NCBI GenBank assembly: GCA_021776475.1
Contig: JAJFFV010000002.1
Coordinates: 124,001 to 188,000 of the forward strand
Direction: 5' to 3'
Source: Parvularculaceae bacterium
GTDB taxonomy: Bacteria > Pseudomonadota > Alphaproteobacteria > Caulobacterales > Parvularculaceae
DNA length: 64,000 nt
Under the pieces are notes generated by a model that was not told the DNA's origin, did no database searches, and saw nothing but the letters and a program-made list of their open reading frames with translations. Position 1 is the stretch's first letter. Each line of letters begins with the position of its first letter. A program made the translations under genes and the position numbers. This document shows, piece after piece, positions 8,483-16,597 of this stretch.

Positions 8483-10048
8483 ATGATCTGGCGGTGTCTC
8501 ATATCTCTTTTAGGTCTTGCCTGGCCCAGCTTCGCGCTGGCGCAGGGGCCTTTCGGCACATCAAGTGTGACCTCCGACAAGACCGAAGATATTGCGATCA
8601 CGATCTACACGGATAATCTCGCCCTGATCACAGAGAGGCGGCGTATCTATCTGCCGCCGGGGAAATCAGTCGTCGCCTTCAAGGGCGTCAGTGATATGAT
8701 GATCCCGCAATCAGCTGTCCTGCGGGAGTTCAGCGGCTTCACGCTCGAGCGCAATTTCGACTTCGACCTGATCACGCCCGGCGCCTTGTTTGAGGGGGCC
8801 ACCGGTGAGATTGTCACCATTTTCCGCACCAACCCGGCAACTGGCAGTGTCGAAGAGAAGCAGGCGCGGATCGTGTCCGGCAGCTCAGGTGTCATTCTCG
8901 AAATCGACGGCAAATATGAAGCGCTGAAATGCGCCGGCCTGCCGGAGCGAACGGTTTTTGACCGCGTCCCCGACGGTCTGAACCCGCAACCGACTTTGAG
9001 CATTCAGGTGTCAGTTGAAGAGGCGGGTGAGCAGGAGGTTATCCTCTCCTATCTCGCTTCAGGTTTCGGCTGGTCAGCGGATTATCGTCTCGACCTCAAC
9101 GATGACGAAAAAACCGGATCCCTAATCGGCTGGCTGACGGTGAGTAACCAGACTGAAGTGTCAGTCGAGAACGCTGCGACCGCGATCATCGCCGGAGAAC
9201 TGCAACGCCTTTATGAGACCAGGGCTGAAACCGGCAGCGCCAAGGGATTTTCCGCCCGCTGCTGGCCACGCGGCTCGAGCAAGACGGGTACCCGATACTT
9301 TGACTCACGGGCCCGCAAGGAAATGCCACCTGCTCCGATGATGATGCGCAGCATGGCCTCGCCTGAAATGGAAATGGCAGATTCAATAATGGTATCTGGC
9401 GCAAGGAAGGAAGGCAAAGCGCAGTTGGAGGAGTTCGGTGACTATAAACTCTACCGCCCGCCTGAGCGCACCACAGTCGCTGCCTATCAGGAAAAGCAAC
9501 TTCTGTTTTTGGCGAACCCTGAAGTCGAGCTCGAAAAAATTCATACGTTCGACCTGTACCAACCAGAAGACTATGCAGGAGCCATAGTTCCGGCGACTGT
9601 GGTCTATCACCTCGACAACAGCCGCGAGGGTAAGCTCGGTCTGCCTTTGCCGGAAGGCACCATGCGCGTCATGACAAAGAGCGATGGTGGCCGGTTGTTT
9701 TATCTCGGTCAAGATAGTGTCGACAATCTTGCCGTCGATCTGCCGGCAGAGTTCGCCATTTCTTCTGCGCCAGATATACAGATGGAAACAAAACCGGCCA
9801 CGCGCAAAGCCGTCAACCTTGCTAATGGCCGCTACGAACAGCGGCTAACCGTCGTCCACACTTTTTTCAACGCCTCACCAGATGCAGTTGAAGTTGCACT
9901 GAAGGTTGGTGAAGATTTCTACACACCCATCAAGATCAACAACTCAAGCCTGCCGCTCGACAAATCCTCGGCGACGCCGAAATGGCAATTCAAACTGCCG
10001 GCTGAAAGCAAAAAAGAACTGACCTATACAGCCGCCTGGATAGAGTAA
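8483..10048 (+). CDS. DUF4139 domain-containing secreted protein, second paralogue
   Basis: This 521-residue protein has a signal peptide (LISLLGLAWPSFALA). It follows its paralogue after only 7 bases. Shared landmarks are ITIYTDNLALITERR, NFDFDLITPGALFEGATG, LSYLASGFGWSADYRLDL and a C-terminal FTIRQ/KELTYTAAW-type strand. Compared with the first copy it has an insertion at about 250-310 that contains one CWPRG segment and a Met/Pro-rich stretch (PPAPMMMRSMASPEMEM). Met-rich loops occur in many DUF4139 proteins and need not bind metal. The two proteins may form a heteromeric periplasmic or surface structure (inference). Its stop lies 2 bases from the end of the convergent fumC. Confidence 0.86.
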   Translation: MIWRCLISLLGLAWPSFALAQGPFGTSSVTSDKTEDIAITIYTDNLALITERRRIYLPPGKSVVAFKGVSDMMIPQSAVLREFSGFTLERNFDFDLITPGALFEGATGEIVTIFRTNPATGSVEEKQARIVSGSSGVILEIDGKYEALKCAGLPERTVFDRVPDGLNPQPTLSIQVSVEEAGEQEVILSYLASGFGWSADYRLDLNDDEKTGSLIGWLTVSNQTEVSVENAATAIIAGELQRLYETRAETGSAKGFSARCWPRGSSKTGTRYFDSRARKEMPPAPMMMRSMASPEMEMADSIMVSGARKEGKAQLEEFGDYKLYRPPERTTVAAYQEKQLLFLANPEVELEKIHTFDLYQPEDYAGAIVPATVVYHLDNSREGKLGLPLPEGTMRVMTKSDGGRLFYLGQDSVDNLAVDLPAEFAISSAPDIQMETKPATRKAVNLANGRYEQRLTVVHTFFNASPDAVEVALKVGEDFYTPIKINNSSLPLDKSSATPKWQFKLPAESKKELTYTAAWIE

Positions 10049-10050
10049 AT

Positions 10051-11442
10051 TTACCGTGGCTTGATCATATGTTCGGGGCGGACGATATCATCATAGTCTT
10101 CCGCTGAAACGAAACCGAGATTGATAGCTTCTTCACGCAACGTCGTACCGTTCTTGTGCGCCGTCTTGGCGATTTTGGTCGCGTTGTCGTAGCCGATGGT
10201 TGGCGCCAGTGCTGTGACGAGCATTAGCGAGCGTTCCATCAACGCAGTAATCTGTTCGGTATTCGCCTTGACGCCAACGATGCATTTATCCGTAAAGGAA
10301 CTAGCAGAGTCAGCCAGAATACGAATCGACTGCAAGGTATTAAGGGCGATTACCGGTTTGAACACGTTCAATTCAAAGTGCCCCTGCGATCCAGCAAAGG
10401 AGACCGTCGTGTTGTTACCGATCACTTGCGCGCAAACCATCGTCAGCGCTTCGCATTGCGTCGGATTGACCTTTCCCGGCATGATCGAGGAACCGGGCTC
10501 GTTTTCCGGCAGGGCGATCTCCGCCAGGCCAGAGCGTGGGCCCGAACCAAGCAATCGAATGTCATTGGCAATCTTGAACAATGATACAGCGACTTCGTTA
10601 AGCGCGCCATGCGCCTCGACCATCGCATCATGTGTGCCCAAAGCCTCGAATTTGTTTGGCGCGGTTACAAAAGGCAGTTTGGTAAAGGCAGCAACTTCTT
10701 CAGCGAATTTCTCAGCAAATCCCGGCTTCGTGTTGATCCCCGTACCGACAGCCGTACCACCCTGCGCCAGGGCATAAAGTCGCGGTAAAACGCCTTCTAC
10801 GCGTTCGATGCTGTTCTTCACCATTTGCACGTAGCCAGAAAATTCCTGCCCAAGCGTCAATGGCGTGGCATCCTGCAAATGGGTACGACCAATCTTGATA
10901 ATGTCTTTGAAGGCTTTTGCCTTGTCGTTCAGTGCAGTGTGCAACATCTGCAATGCTGGTACCAATCTGTGCACGATTTCCTCAGCAGCTGAAATGTGCA
11001 TCGCCGTCGGAAACGTATCATTGGATGATTGGGACTGGTTCACATGGTCGTTCGGATGAACGGGAATCTTGGAACCGATTTCACCACCAAGAATCTCGAT
11101 CGCACGATTGGCAATCACTTCGTTGGAATTCATGTTGGACTGCGTTCCGGAACCTGTTTGCCAGACTGACAGCGGGAAGTGATCGTTGAGTTTGCCTTCA
11201 GCAACTTCAGTCCCGGCAGCGACAATCGCTTTACCGACTTTTTCATCGAGGCCACTAAGCGACATGTTGGTGATCGCGGCGCTCCGTTTGATCACACCCA
11301 GCGCCCTGACCAGCGGTGCAGGCATCGTCTCGGTTCCTATGGGGAAGTTGATCAGGGATCTGGCAGACTGGGCCCCGTAATATTTATCGGTCGGGACTTC
11401 CAGTGGTCCGAAACTATCGGTTTCTGTGCGCGTATCAGTCAT
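10051..11442 (-). CDS. fumC: Class II fumarate hydratase
   Basis: Catalyses reversible hydration of fumarate to L-malate in the TCA cycle; it is oxygen-stable and iron-free, active as a homotetramer in the cytoplasm. The 463-residue length is standard. Motifs include [14 protein letters not shown] (about 97-110), [14 protein letters not shown] (129-142), the catalytic-base region [10 protein letters not shown] (about 185-194) and the superfamily signature [11 protein letters not shown] (317-327). The ATG at 11442 is preceded by AGAGGAGACT. It is a single-gene unit here: the aspartic-protease-like pair lies 50 bases upstream on the same strand and the DUF4139 pair converges on its 3' end. Confidence 0.97.
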   Translation of the reverse strand: MTDTRTETDSFGPLEVPTDKYYGAQSARSLINFPIGTETMPAPLVRALGVIKRSAAITNMSLSGLDEKVGKAIVAAGTEVAEGKLNDHFPLSVWQTGSGTQSNMNSNEVIANRAIEILGGEIGSKIPVHPNDHVNQSQSSNDTFPTAMHISAAEEIVHRLVPALQMLHTALNDKAKAFKDIIKIGRTHLQDATPLTLGQEFSGYVQMVKNSIERVEGVLPRLYALAQGGTAVGTGINTKPGFAEKFAEEVAAFTKLPFVTAPNKFEALGTHDAMVEAHGALNEVAVSLFKIANDIRLLGSGPRSGLAEIALPENEPGSSIMPGKVNPTQCEALTMVCAQVIGNNTTVSFAGSQGHFELNVFKPVIALNTLQSIRILADSASSFTDKCIVGVKANTEQITALMERSLMLVTALAPTIGYDNATKIAKTAHKNGTTLREEAINLGFVSAEDYDDIVRPEHMIKPR

Positions 11443-11492
11443 GGAAAAGCAGTCTCCTCTCTCATGGATTCTACCATATCAGGTCTAGCCGT

Positions 11493-12491
11493 TCAGTTTG
11501 GCTGTGTCGAGGTTTGTTCACGCGCATTTCTTTTTGTGTCTTCCGCATTGGGTCGGATGATCAGTAATTTGTCGCGTGGGCTCAGAACAAAACTGCGGCC
11601 AGCAAACATATCAACGCCAGCAATCAACATTCCGGCCTCAGCGACGCCAAGCATTTCTTCCGTTGCTATATCCATGATGAGGAGCTTTTGCGAAACCCAG
11701 CTATATTCCCCGGCGGACAGTCTTCCAAAGCGAGCTTCAAGGCTGGGCTTAAAATCGTCAATGGCCCCGGAAATCTCTTGTTGCCGGCCTAACAACCGGC
11801 GGGCGACAACCAACTCCGGGAAATTGGCCCCGTCCCAGTTCAACGCTGAAAAGCTGGCCCCCAAGTCAAGCAGAGCAATCATGGAGACATTGTTTGATCG
11901 GATGCGAAAAAACAAAAGATCGCTGCGCACAATATCGTACGGATCTGAAATCAGTCGAATAGTGTCCCAAGAGTTGTAGGCGTCGGCTTCAAAAGCACTT
12001 TGTGGCAACAACGTGACTGTTCGTTCGTCAGCATCAAATACAAGAACGTGTTGTTTTAAAATATTCATTCCCAAAACGCCGTGATGCTGCAACGCATCGT
12101 CCTGACGCTCCAGCACCGGCACCCGAATATCTTCGTAAACAAATTTTCCGACGCGAACAGATGAAAGGCGTGCCACAGGGCGGGGGCTGCTGCTGATCAA
12201 CCCGTGAACCAGAATTGTCTCGCCCGAAATTTCTTTAAGTTCGAGAATATCCATCAATGATTGGTATATCGGGCTCGTCGTTGCGCCAGTATCAATTAGA
12301 AACTGGAACGGTCCCTCATTGTTAATCTCGATATCTACCAGGTAGTGTCCTTGAGGTCCGACAGTGTAGGGAAGGATGAACCCACCTCTGGCTGTAAGAT
12401 CATCTGCGCTAGGGGGGACAGCCGTTGTTTCGCAGGCGCAAACACTCAGCATCACAGCAGCGATCTTGCCGGCCAGAAATATTTTTCTCAC
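11493..12491 (-). CDS. Two-lobed retropepsin-like aspartic protease, lipoprotein (paralogue B)
   Basis: Predicted envelope-anchored aspartic-protease-like protein of 332 residues. Two half-sites occur in one chain: IDTGATTS with Asp67 and LDLGASFS with Asp209, separated like the lobes of pepsin. Each lobe also has a GVLGMNIL-type strand. I prefer the GTG start at 12491, because GGAG sits 5 bases upstream and because this numbering places Cys20, Asp67 and Asp209 at exactly the positions seen in the neighbouring paralogue; the ATG at 12518 directly after the upstream stop is the alternative. The signal peptide ends SVCAC, an imperfect lipobox. The second motif is DLG rather than DTG/DSG, so proteolytic activity is likely but not certain. 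Confidence 0.78.
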   Translation of the reverse strand: MRKIFLAGKIAAVMLSVCACETTAVPPSADDLTARGGFILPYTVGPQGHYLVDIEINNEGPFQFLIDTGATTSPIYQSLMDILELKEISGETILVHGLISSSPRPVARLSSVRVGKFVYEDIRVPVLERQDDALQHHGVLGMNILKQHVLVFDADERTVTLLPQSAFEADAYNSWDTIRLISDPYDIVRSDLLFFRIRSNNVSMIALLDLGASFSALNWDGANFPELVVARRLLGRQQEISGAIDDFKPSLEARFGRLSAGEYSWVSQKLLIMDIATEEMLGVAEAGMLIAGVDMFAGRSFVLSPRDKLLIIRPNAEDTKRNAREQTSTQPN

Positions 12492-12518
12492 TAAGTCTCC
12501 AAACGATGACAACAGCAT

Positions 12519-13565
12519 TTATCGCTCTATGCCATCAAACACACCAATCGCGCCAGTTTTGGCATCTGTTCTTGTACCAGTTTTTGGCCGATCCCGATCG
12601 CGGCCTTTTTTATGAGCGGGAGTTGACTTGATGAACAGGCTTTCCGTCGAAAAATCGACGGCGAAGCTTGTATCGCGAAACATATCCGCACCCGCGATCA
12701 TCAGTGGTCGGCCTTCAGTACCAATAATATTCAAGGTCTCCATATCAGTTACGTAAACGTTCCAGCCTTCCCAGGAGTAGGTGGTTCCGCGCACAGTTTC
12801 GAATCTGACGAGAATAGTCGGTTCGAATAATCCTACCGCACCTTCCATCTCCCAGTTTTGCCTCAACCGCCTGCGATACCGCCTTAGTTCAGGGTTTTGA
12901 GCTGCGTCCCAATTGACAATGGAGAGGCTGGACCCAAGATCAAAGACAGCCGGAACAGAATAGCCGCTCAGTTTCAAATTAAGAAAGTACAAACCGAAGT
13001 CATCGTTCGAATATGGATTTTTCTGCAACGGCATCAACCGCCAGCTGCGGAACAAAGATTCATCAAATAAGTCCGGACGATAAAACGTGATCGTATTAAT
13101 CTCGCTGTCAAATACGAGGGCATAGTTCTGCATCACATCCATGCCGAGTATACCAGCCGCGACGTTACCGTCCTTCCTGTCCTCAAGGATGGCTACTTTC
13201 AGATCAGTGCGCGTTATATCGCCCACATCTATACGTGGAAGGCTCGAAACGGGTTGAACAGCACTTGCTACAATACCATGGACGGTCGTTGTCTCGCCTG
13301 TGTCAATTGGAACGGACAACTGCCGGGCCGTGCTTTCAAACAGACACGATATTGTTGCACCAGTGTCGACAATAAAATCAAACGGCCCCTCGCCATTCAA
13401 GCTGACCTGCACCTGATAAAGGCCCCTGGCTGAGATATCGTACGGTACTACGGTTACAGCGCCCGGAGCGACTGCAACTGGATTGGGACCTGTGGGTGTG
13501 CCCGCACACCCCGCGACTGCCCAGAGCCCCGTGAGCAAAACCAGGATGAGAGTTTTTCTTATCAT
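12519..13565 (-). CDS. Two-lobed retropepsin-like aspartic protease, lipoprotein (paralogue A)
   Basis: First gene of a two-gene unit with paralogue B. The 348-residue product has a canonical lipobox (VAGC, Cys20), so it should be lipid-anchored in the envelope. Half-site one is IVDTGATIS (Asp67), half-site two VFDLGSSLS (Asp209); GILGMDVM at about 138-145 matches the flap/hydrophobic strand that follows the first half-site in clan AA. The C-terminal 40 residues are Lys/Arg/Asp/Thr-rich and unlike paralogue B. Start at ATG 13565 with GGCGGGA upstream; a TTG 12 bases earlier is less likely. A perfect palindrome at 13605-13621 lies in its promoter region. Substrate unknown. Confidence 0.8.
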   Translation of the reverse strand: MIRKTLILVLLTGLWAVAGCAGTPTGPNPVAVAPGAVTVVPYDISARGLYQVQVSLNGEGPFDFIVDTGATISCLFESTARQLSVPIDTGETTTVHGIVASAVQPVSSLPRIDVGDITRTDLKVAILEDRKDGNVAAGILGMDVMQNYALVFDSEINTITFYRPDLFDESLFRSWRLMPLQKNPYSNDDFGLYFLNLKLSGYSVPAVFDLGSSLSIVNWDAAQNPELRRYRRRLRQNWEMEGAVGLFEPTILVRFETVRGTTYSWEGWNVYVTDMETLNIIGTEGRPLMIAGADMFRDTSFAVDFSTESLFIKSTPAHKKGRDRDRPKTGTRTDAKTGAIGVFDGIER

Positions 13566-13604
13566 GTTTCCCGCCAACTCAATGATGAGGCTAGCATCAT
13601 ATCC

Positions 13605-13621
13605 GTCACCTGTCAGGTGAC
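13605..13621. promoter_or_regulatory. Perfect palindrome between divergent protease pair and rusA-like gene
   Basis: GTCACCTG, one central T, then CAGGTGAC form a perfect 8-1-8 inverted repeat, 39 bases upstream of the lipoprotein protease start and 62 bases before the rusA-like start. A second, smaller inverted repeat (ATGATG/CATCAT, 13582-13600) lies between it and the protease gene. The position suggests an operator that could control one or both genes; no T run follows, so it is not a terminator. Confidence 0.5.
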
Positions 13622-13683
13622 GAGACTGTCAGAAATAACGAATTTTCTTCTCCGGGCGGTCAATATCAGTGTAGGTTTCAGGC

Positions 13684-14091
13684 ATGAGAACAACCGGGTT
13701 TGCAGGTGCGGGCAAGGTGCAGATCGCTTTTCGCGGTGACACCGCACTGCTGCGAATTAATGCGGCAACGACACAGACGCGCCGATTGAAAAAGATGGTC
13801 GCGGAATTTTGCAAAAAAGAAGTGGCAACGAGGCGACCCTGGTTTGGCCCGTTTGAAGTGCATATCTGGACAAGCGTGAAGGCTGACAAGAGCGGTCATC
13901 ATGACGTAGATAACATCGCCAAAGCATGCCTCGACGCGCTGAACGGCGTCTTCTGGCGGGACGATCGGCAAGTCGTAAAACTGACCTCGGAAAAGTTTGA
14001 GGGCGAAGCTAATCAGATCGCAATCTTGGTGAGGCCACTTGAAAAACTGCCTGCGCCGATAGCTCTCAGCGAAACATTGTTTGATCTTTAG
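13684..14091 (+). CDS. RusA-family Holliday junction endonuclease, orphan
   Basis: RusA enzymes are dimeric metal-dependent nucleases that resolve Holliday junctions and are mostly carried by phages. This 135-residue protein shows the family's acidic site: DVDN (Asp74, Asp76), then the K-A-C-L-D-A-L-N-G helix and the WRDDRQV motif (Asp93/Asp94). The N-terminal strand IAFRGDTALLRINAATT and basic helix RRLKKMVAEFCKKEVATRR fit DNA binding. No phage structural, integrase or replication genes surround it, so it is a domesticated or lineage-fixed copy (inference). It is divergent from the aspartic-protease-like pair and its stop is 4 bases from the end of the convergent secreted-protein gene. Confidence 0.8.
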   Translation: MRTTGFAGAGKVQIAFRGDTALLRINAATTQTRRLKKMVAEFCKKEVATRRPWFGPFEVHIWTSVKADKSGHHDVDNIAKACLDALNGVFWRDDRQVVKLTSEKFEGEANQIAILVRPLEKLPAPIALSETLFDL

Positions 14092-14095
14092 AAGG

Positions 14096-14680
14096 TCAAT
14101 ATGTCTTCACACCCGTATTATAATAGGTAACAAACTGCTTCTGCAGCTTCATCTCTTGATCCAGTCGCCGGGCGGTAGTTGAATGTCGGCTGCGGAGCCG
14201 GTCAATCAGGGCGGTAAGTGTTGTTGCGCCCTCGCCGCCGCCGCTTTCTATGGTTGATACATACAAGGTCTGAAGGACATCACCGAAAACGTTCAAATCT
14301 GCCCGGCGTTGCATCAGGCAGTTCTGATATGCTTTCACCCAGTGCGTATGAACGGAATAGGAACCGGCCCTTGTGCCGATTTGCGGTTCGAGGGTTTCGC
14401 GTAAGGTGATGCACCGATCGACAGCGCGGTTGACGTCAGCGAGGGTCGCGGCCAGTTCGATTTCGGAGTGAAACCGCATAACTTTTTGGTCAAGCTCTGT
14501 GTACGCTTCAATAATCTCTGGTGGTGCGAGGTAATTGATACGGGTCGCGGCAAATTGCTCTTCGGTGATGACTTTGTCAGGGTTTGACATCGGGTCAATT
14601 GTGACTTGAGCATTAGCCGAAGCGACAGCGACCAAGGCCAATTGCAAAACAGTTGTCAGCTTAATAAGTGTCCCCGTCAT
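14096..14680 (-). CDS. Secreted protein of unknown function
   Basis: I do not recognise this 194-residue protein. It has a clear signal peptide (LALVAVASANA, cleavage near residue 24) and a mostly helical mature part with two Cys (CITLRETL and YQNCLMQRR) that could form a disulfide in the periplasm. There are no membrane segments, repeats or known catalytic motifs. The start is supported by an AAAGGA sequence before the ATG. It is a single-gene unit: sspB lies 89 bases upstream on the same strand and the rusA-like gene converges on its 3' end. Confidence 0.7.
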   Translation of the reverse strand: MTGTLIKLTTVLQLALVAVASANAQVTIDPMSNPDKVITEEQFAATRINYLAPPEIIEAYTELDQKVMRFHSEIELAATLADVNRAVDRCITLRETLEPQIGTRAGSYSVHTHWVKAYQNCLMQRRADLNVFGDVLQTLYVSTIESGGGEGATTLTALIDRLRSRHSTTARRLDQEMKLQKQFVTYYNTGVKTY

Positions 14681-14769
14681 AATCGGTCTTTTCCTTTAAC
14701 ATGCTAACTACATATATGCGGTTTCATGCACGACGTGTAAGTCTAAAGGTAGGGAAGTTGCGGCGAAAA

Positions 14770-15267
14770 TTACTTTTTTCGGAACGAATCGAGGCTGACA
14801 ACGTCAGCGCCGCTCGTATCTGATGGATCATCCGATACCGACTCAATGGAGCCTTCTTCGCGTTTTGCCTCGTCATCAACCTGGTCCACCGTGGGCGCTG
14901 ATACTTCAGTATCAAAGCGAAGCGCATAATCGCAAGAGGCGTCGACGAAATTTGTTAAAGCTGAAAAGGGGACAACAAGCCGGTCTGGCATCCCCTTGAA
15001 GTGCAGCGTCACTTCGAAATGATCATCGAACACCAAAAGGTTTTCGAATTTATGCTGAAGCACAATTGTCATGCGTTCCGGGTAGGCACCTAATAAATCT
15101 TCAGAAACGTCAACACCGGGGGCCGTGGTCAGGAATTCAATATAGAAATGATGTTCACCTGGGACGTCAGCAAGTTCCTGCGTGATCGAGAGCACATCCC
15201 GCACAACAGTCCGCAGAGCCTTCTGGGTCAGATAGGCATAGTCCAGCTCTATGTCGTTGGTCGTCAT
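14770..15267 (-). CDS. sspB: SspB-family ClpXP adaptor (alphaproteobacterial type)
   Basis: SspB-alpha tethers substrates (ssrA-tagged proteins and, in Caulobacter, cell-cycle regulators) to ClpXP. The 165-residue product has the N-terminal IELDYAYLTQKALRTVVRDVL, the beta-sandwich segment HHFYIEFLTTAPGV and FEVTLHFKGMPDRLVVPF. An acidic linker (about 120-152) leads to the C-terminal ClpX-docking peptide DVVSLDSFRKK, the hallmark of this adaptor. It lies 35 bases downstream of mrp on the same strand. The region before its ATG contains a 12-base palindrome (15271-15282). Confidence 0.92.
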   Translation of the reverse strand: MTTNDIELDYAYLTQKALRTVVRDVLSITQELADVPGEHHFYIEFLTTAPGVDVSEDLLGAYPERMTIVLQHKFENLLVFDDHFEVTLHFKGMPDRLVVPFSALTNFVDASCDYALRFDTEVSAPTVDQVDDEAKREEGSIESVSDDPSDTSGADVVSLDSFRKK

Positions 15268-15302
15268 TCGCGGATATATCCGATATTTCTGTTACAATAT
15301 CC

Positions 15303-16445
15303 TTACGAAGGGTTTTCAATGGGCACAAGGTCGAGTTTTTCTGCGATATCCCTCGCAAGCTGTTTAAAAATGCCTGCGCTCGGTGTTTCAGGGTCGTAAG
15401 CACCCAGAGGCGTTCCTGCATCCGATGCTGCCTGCAGCAGGGGAATCAGCGGTACCTCGGCCAAAAAAGGAACCTTCAGTTCCAGAGCTGCTTTCCTGGC
15501 GCCGCCTTCACCAAAGATGGGCAGACGTGTGCCATCTGGCTGGTCAAAATAAGCCATGTTCTCAATCAGGCCCAAAACAGGTGTTTCCATTTGCCGAAAC
15601 AGCGAGACCCCGCGGCGGACATCAGCCAACGCCATCTCCTGGGGCGTTGAAACGATCACGGCGCCGGATAACCTCGCTTTTTGTAACAGGGTCAAATGCG
15701 CATCTCCGGTTCCGGGCGGAGTATCGATCAACAGAATGTCGAGTTCGCCCCAATGCACTTCGGTGAACATCTGTTGAACAGCGCCCATAACCATCGGACC
15801 GCGCCACGCGAGCGCTTTTTCTTCAGGCACAAGAAGCCCTATCGACATCAGTTTCACACCAAATGCTTCGGTTGGCTGGATCTGGCCGTCGGCGAACGCC
15901 GCTTTTTGCTTCAGGCCAAACAACACCGGCAAGGACGGTCCATAAATATCTGCGTCCATTAACCCGGTGCGATAGCCCGCTTGAGCAAACGCCACCGCCA
16001 AGTTCGCGGCCATCGTCGATTTGCCAACACCGCCCTTACCACTTGCGATCGCAACGATCCGCCGGACAAATGGCATGGCGATTGTGTCGGCCAGTTTACT
16101 ACCGGGAAGACCCAAAGGATTTGCATGGCCCCCTCTGGGACTGTCTGGCGTTACCTTCGCCTTATGAGCCGTAGCAATGAGGGAGACGGCTCCGATCCCG
16201 TCAAGCGCCTTAACCTGCGCTTGTATTTCGGCCTGAAGCTTGTCGTTTAGCGGGCTCGGGCCACCCGGCAACTCCACTGTAATAGTCACTTTAGCGCCAT
16301 CTTCTCCATCAGCCAAGGAAGCACTCGTCACAAAATTTGTTGTTACCACGTCTTTGCCGGTGCGCGGGTCGATAACACCGGAGAGCGCCGCGCGGAGTGC
16401 CGCCTCCACTGCTAGACCATCGGGGTTTTTGCTGAACCAGTTCAT
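15303..16445 (-). CDS. mrp: Mrp/ApbC-type P-loop ATPase, iron-sulfur carrier family
   Basis: Cytoplasmic ATPase of the Mrp/NBP35 group that holds and transfers Fe-S clusters. The 380-residue product begins with a MIP18/DUF59-like domain (about 1-95), followed by the deviant Walker A GKGGVGKST (136-144), LMDADIYGPSLP and IDTPPGTGDAHLTL. The cluster-binding CxxC usually found shortly after the ENM-YF motif is absent: the sequence there is NMAYFDQPDGTRLP. Loss of this motif also occurs in other alphaproteobacterial relatives as far as I recall, so it is not evidence of a pseudogene. It precedes sspB on the same strand and is divergent from hflK. Confidence 0.9.
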   Translation of the reverse strand: MNWFSKNPDGLAVEAALRAALSGVIDPRTGKDVVTTNFVTSASLADGEDGAKVTITVELPGGPSPLNDKLQAEIQAQVKALDGIGAVSLIATAHKAKVTPDSPRGGHANPLGLPGSKLADTIAMPFVRRIVAIASGKGGVGKSTMAANLAVAFAQAGYRTGLMDADIYGPSLPVLFGLKQKAAFADGQIQPTEAFGVKLMSIGLLVPEEKALAWRGPMVMGAVQQMFTEVHWGELDILLIDTPPGTGDAHLTLLQKARLSGAVIVSTPQEMALADVRRGVSLFRQMETPVLGLIENMAYFDQPDGTRLPIFGEGGARKAALELKVPFLAEVPLIPLLQAASDAGTPLGAYDPETPSAGIFKQLARDIAEKLDLVPIENPS

Positions 16446-16597
16446 TTGTGCTATTGCCTGTTAACGGAAAAGTTGGCTGAGAGTTTTTTTAATTCGGCAA
16501 ACTGTAGCTGTTTACATTGCGAAACCGAATTTCAGTGACATATAGAGTCGAAATGGGCTAACGCCTAGCCTCTCAACACGAAAAGATAGGAATATCT

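Noticed and set aside
13684-14091. Prophage remnant around the RusA-like gene
   Set aside because: No integrase, structural, replication or lysis genes on either side; neighbours are ordinary chromosomal genes.
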